A DNA stretch of 7,784 nucleotides. Origin: Nitrososphaeraceae archaeon. Lineage in GTDB: Archaea; Thermoproteota; Nitrososphaeria; Nitrososphaerales; Nitrososphaeraceae. The translations under genes were made by a program, and so were the position numbers. Every line of letters begins with the position of its first letter. Position 1 is the first letter of the stretch. The stretch is from contig JANWJI010000076.1 in NCBI GenBank assembly GCA_025449515.1, positions 1 through 7,784 on the forward strand, in the 5' to 3' direction. Positions 6,680 through 7,784 of the stretch are shown here, in pieces. The notes beneath the pieces were generated by a model that had not been told where the DNA came from, did no database searches, and saw only the letters and a program-made list of their open reading frames with translations.

Positions 6680-6863
6680 GGATTTAATATGCATTCCAAC
6701 GCTTCGGGAAGAAGCCGCTTCATATACAATATGTGTGGCTGAGCTGCTATTGAGGTCCTATCAATACTCCAAATATAAATAAGCTAGCAGCAAATGGGTC
6801 AAGTGGACATTTATTGAATAGGAGCACGCCATCCTTGTTAGCGCTCCTTGACGTTGTCAGATA
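6604..6863 (-). pseudogene. Possible protein remnant downstream of the DUF4760-like gene
   Basis: Immediately after the stop of the DUF4760-like gene its own frame stays open for 38 codons (LTTSRSANKDGVLLFNKCPL, then DPFAASLFIFGVLIGPQ) to TAG 6749-6747. Another frame is open from 6783 to 6604 and reads RTSIAAQPHILYMKRLLPEA, then LECILNPHKSLHAKLDLILS. Shifting frame near 6755 joins the two. Long open frames are unexpected in AT-rich non-coding DNA, but no family is recognised and the plus strand competes for part of it. Confidence 0.25.
6820..6848. repeat. Imperfect hairpin after the DUF4760-like stop
   Basis: AGGAGCAC at 6820-6827 faces GCGCTCCT at 6841-6848 across a 13-base loop, giving six Watson-Crick pairs plus a G-U and a G-C. 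It lies 16 bases beyond the stop at 6864. No U-run follows, so a terminator role is not supported. Confidence 0.25.
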
Positions 6864-7352
6864 TTAACTAAACACCTGTTTGCTATAAAGATCTTTTTCT
6901 AATGGCTTTTGTTGATACTGATCTATTTTATTTCTGTATGAGATAGCTTTAGAGCAGAGGTATCCGAAATCTGGATAGAAACCTATTTTTTCCTTATCTT
7001 CCGTTAAAACATCATATGACGAAATGATTGTATTCCAGTATATTTTTAGAACATCTTGTTCATTGATAAGACTATTTTTAACTAATGCCCCTAACCAATC
7101 GAAATCTGATAATACTATGTTAGCAGATTCCGGGATAAGAATTGTTGGGTCTTTGTCGACCACTACTTTCTTTAATTTAGTTCCACATTCTTCGATTTCT
7201 TTTTTGTCGTCAGTGCTTCTAAATTTATAATAATTTTTTGCTGCTATGTATAACCTGATTCTAGCATTTCTATGGGCATTATCATTCAGAACTTCAAAGA
7301 TTTTTCCCAATGCATTGAACTTATAACCTGATTTGTTGAGTCTGAATGACAA
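6864..7352 (-). CDS. DUF4760-like protein, main body; N-terminal membrane helix split off by a frameshift
   Basis: 162 codons from an apparent TTG start. The sequence RNARIRLYIAAKNYYKF, then IVLSDFDWLGALVKNSLI, DVLKIYWNTIISSYDVL and FYPDFGYLCSKAISYRNK, matches the pattern I know from DUF4760-type proteins: a short N-terminal membrane helix followed by a helical domain of unknown function. The TTG is an unlikely start. A normal ATG at 7417-7415, one frame over, encodes MDTNVVPAIASAIAAIASAI, the expected Ala-rich helix. From 7417 to 6864 is 554 bases, one short of a multiple of three, so a single missing base near 7350-7355 separates the helix from the body. Restored, the protein would have 184 residues. 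Whether the break is real decay or a sequencing error is open. The product would sit at the cytoplasmic membrane; its role is unknown. Confidence 0.65.
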   Translation of the reverse strand: MSFRLNKSGYKFNALGKIFEVLNDNAHRNARIRLYIAAKNYYKFRSTDDKKEIEECGTKLKKVVVDKDPTILIPESANIVLSDFDWLGALVKNSLINEQDVLKIYWNTIISSYDVLTEDKEKIGFYPDFGYLCSKAISYRNKIDQYQQKPLEKDLYSKQVFS

Positions 7353-7417
7353 GTCGCAATAGCAGATGCAATGGCTGCAATGGCAGATGCAATGGCGGGG
7401 ACGACATTTGTATCCAT
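7353..7417 (-). other. N-terminal membrane helix of the DUF4760-like protein, in the shifted frame
   Basis: ATG 7417-7415 starts MDTNVV followed by an Ala/Ile/Ser helix of about 17 residues. It then runs out of frame into CHSDSTNQVI, which is the body's coding sequence misread. A weak T-rich TATA-like stretch (7442-7449) lies about 28 bases upstream, compatible with leaderless transcription from 7417. Confidence 0.55.
7355..7396 (-). repeat. 21-bp tandem duplication encoding the Ala-rich helix
   Basis: Two adjacent 21-base units, 7355-7375 and 7376-7396, match at 19 of 21 positions. On the minus strand each encodes AIASAIA. The unit is a multiple of three, so the duplication itself keeps frame; the missing base that breaks the gene lies at its downstream edge. 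Confidence 0.75.
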
Positions 7418-7593
7418 ATCATTTTATCTTGAATCGAATCATAAAAAAGAATACCAAATCTACAACTGATATCTAACTGCATCTGCATATTTATAGTATA
7501 TACAGCTTTACTTTCATTATTCGGAACTACTATTATGCCGATATAATTGGCTGTCTGGCTAAATCTGACCATATAGCCTACTGATATTCCACT

Positions 7594-7613
7594 TTTTATT
7601 TTATTTTATTTTA
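7594..7613. repeat. TTTTA pentanucleotide repeat, four copies
   Basis: A at 7598, 7603, 7608 and 7613 separates runs of four T. The repeat lies at the 3' end of the open frame entering from the right edge on the minus strand, where it reads as a TAAAA run. It may be a slippage-prone microsatellite. Confidence 0.7.
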
Positions 7614-7783
7614 TTTTTAAATTTATTAAATATGCCCTGATGTTCAGGACTAATAAGATAGGTAATACCCAAACATTTGGAACAAGAAATAAAGAATAAT
7701 TTTGACTGGTACATTCGTGCTGCGTGCGTGAATACAGTCCAATAGAACTCTCTGGAAGTGTGACAAAAAGTGCTGCGTACTTT
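7601..7783 (-). CDS. Possible C-terminal end of a gene cut by the window edge
   Basis: The minus-strand frame from 7783 is open for 60 codons to TAA 7603-7601. It reads STFCHTSREFYWTVFTHAAR, then MYQSKLFFISCSKCLGITYL and ISPEHQGIFNKF, ending in a Lys/Asn tail from the TAAAA repeat. The CSKC pair could be half of a zinc site. A second frame is also open over most of this stretch (LFVTLPESSIGLYS), so the choice of frame is not secure and no family is recognised. Confidence 0.3.
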   Translation of the reverse strand, partial: KVRSTFCHTSREFYWTVFTHAARMYQSKLFFISCSKCLGITYLISPEHQGIFNKFKNKIK

Positions 7784-7784
7784 C

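Noticed and set aside
7024..7230. Plus-strand ORF of 68 codons
   Set aside because: Antisense shadow of the DUF4760-like body.
7321..7572. Minus-strand ORF of 83 codons
   Set aside because: Its last third (PLHLPLQPLHLLL) is the out-of-frame reading of the 21-bp repeat that encodes the DUF4760-like membrane helix. The first 50 codons (IGIIVVPNNESKAVYTIN) might be a small leader ORF but nothing supports it.
7717..7778. GTGCTGCGT direct repeat at 7717-7725 and 7770-7778
   Set aside because: Only nine bases, two copies, no array or flanking structure; not a CRISPR or a convincing attachment site.
1..7784. CRISPR array, tRNA or rRNA genes
   Set aside because: No regularly spaced repeats, no GC-rich cloverleaf-like segments and no rRNA-like stretches were seen on either strand.

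Overview
The window is AT-rich (by eye about two-thirds A+T) and looks archaeal. TATA-like boxes sit about 25 bases ahead of several starts, with no good Shine-Dalgarno sequences. Two of the proteins belong to families I know as expanded paralog sets in soil ammonia-oxidising archaea: an HTH protein opening with GPNRREKEKLV and a KKISYDELLRQIKKEH coiled-coil protein. Together with the Asn-rich, membrane-anchored PDZ protein, this points to Nitrososphaerales, perhaps a Nitrosocosmicus-like genome. That placement is inference from family recognition, not a database result.

Layout, left to right. (1) 1-377, plus strand: C-terminal remnant of a DDE-type transposase with a TAG and a frameshift. 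(2) 418-658, minus: shattered remnant of a probable 2-oxoglutarate/Fe(II) oxygenase. (3) 659-2421, minus: large secreted or anchored protein made of a barrel-like domain, Asn-rich linkers and a C-terminal PDZ domain. Its signal-anchor helix lies upstream of the apparent TTG start, and an ATG with leaderless promoter geometry is one base out of frame. (4) 2561-3819, minus: a type 2 asparaginase/isoaspartyl peptidase interrupted by one in-frame TGA, overlapping (TAATG) a small decayed ORF. (5) 3906-4318, minus: unidentified protein remnant. (6) 4371-5099, minus: intact coiled-coil protein with a 20-bp perfect palindrome over its start. (7) 5173-5401, plus: coding-like remnants. (8) 5411-6391, minus: intact HTH/coiled-coil protein. 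(9) 6392-6863: no intact gene, coding-like debris on both strands. (10) 6864-7417, minus: DUF4760-like membrane-anchored protein whose N-terminal helix is split off by a one-base shift beside a 21-bp tandem duplication. (11) 7573-7784: a TTTTA repeat and the possible tail of a gene cut by the window edge.

The dominant signal is decay. Nearly every gene-sized space holds recognisable protein sequence broken by stops or single-base shifts, beside a transposase remnant. Only two genes (4371-5099 and 5411-6391) read as fully intact. This is best described as an accessory gene graveyard in an archaeal chromosome. I do not see a convincing multi-gene new system. The points most worth a second look are the PDZ protein with its hidden anchor and promoter palindrome, the palindrome at 5083-5102, and whether the breaks are real or sequencing errors.
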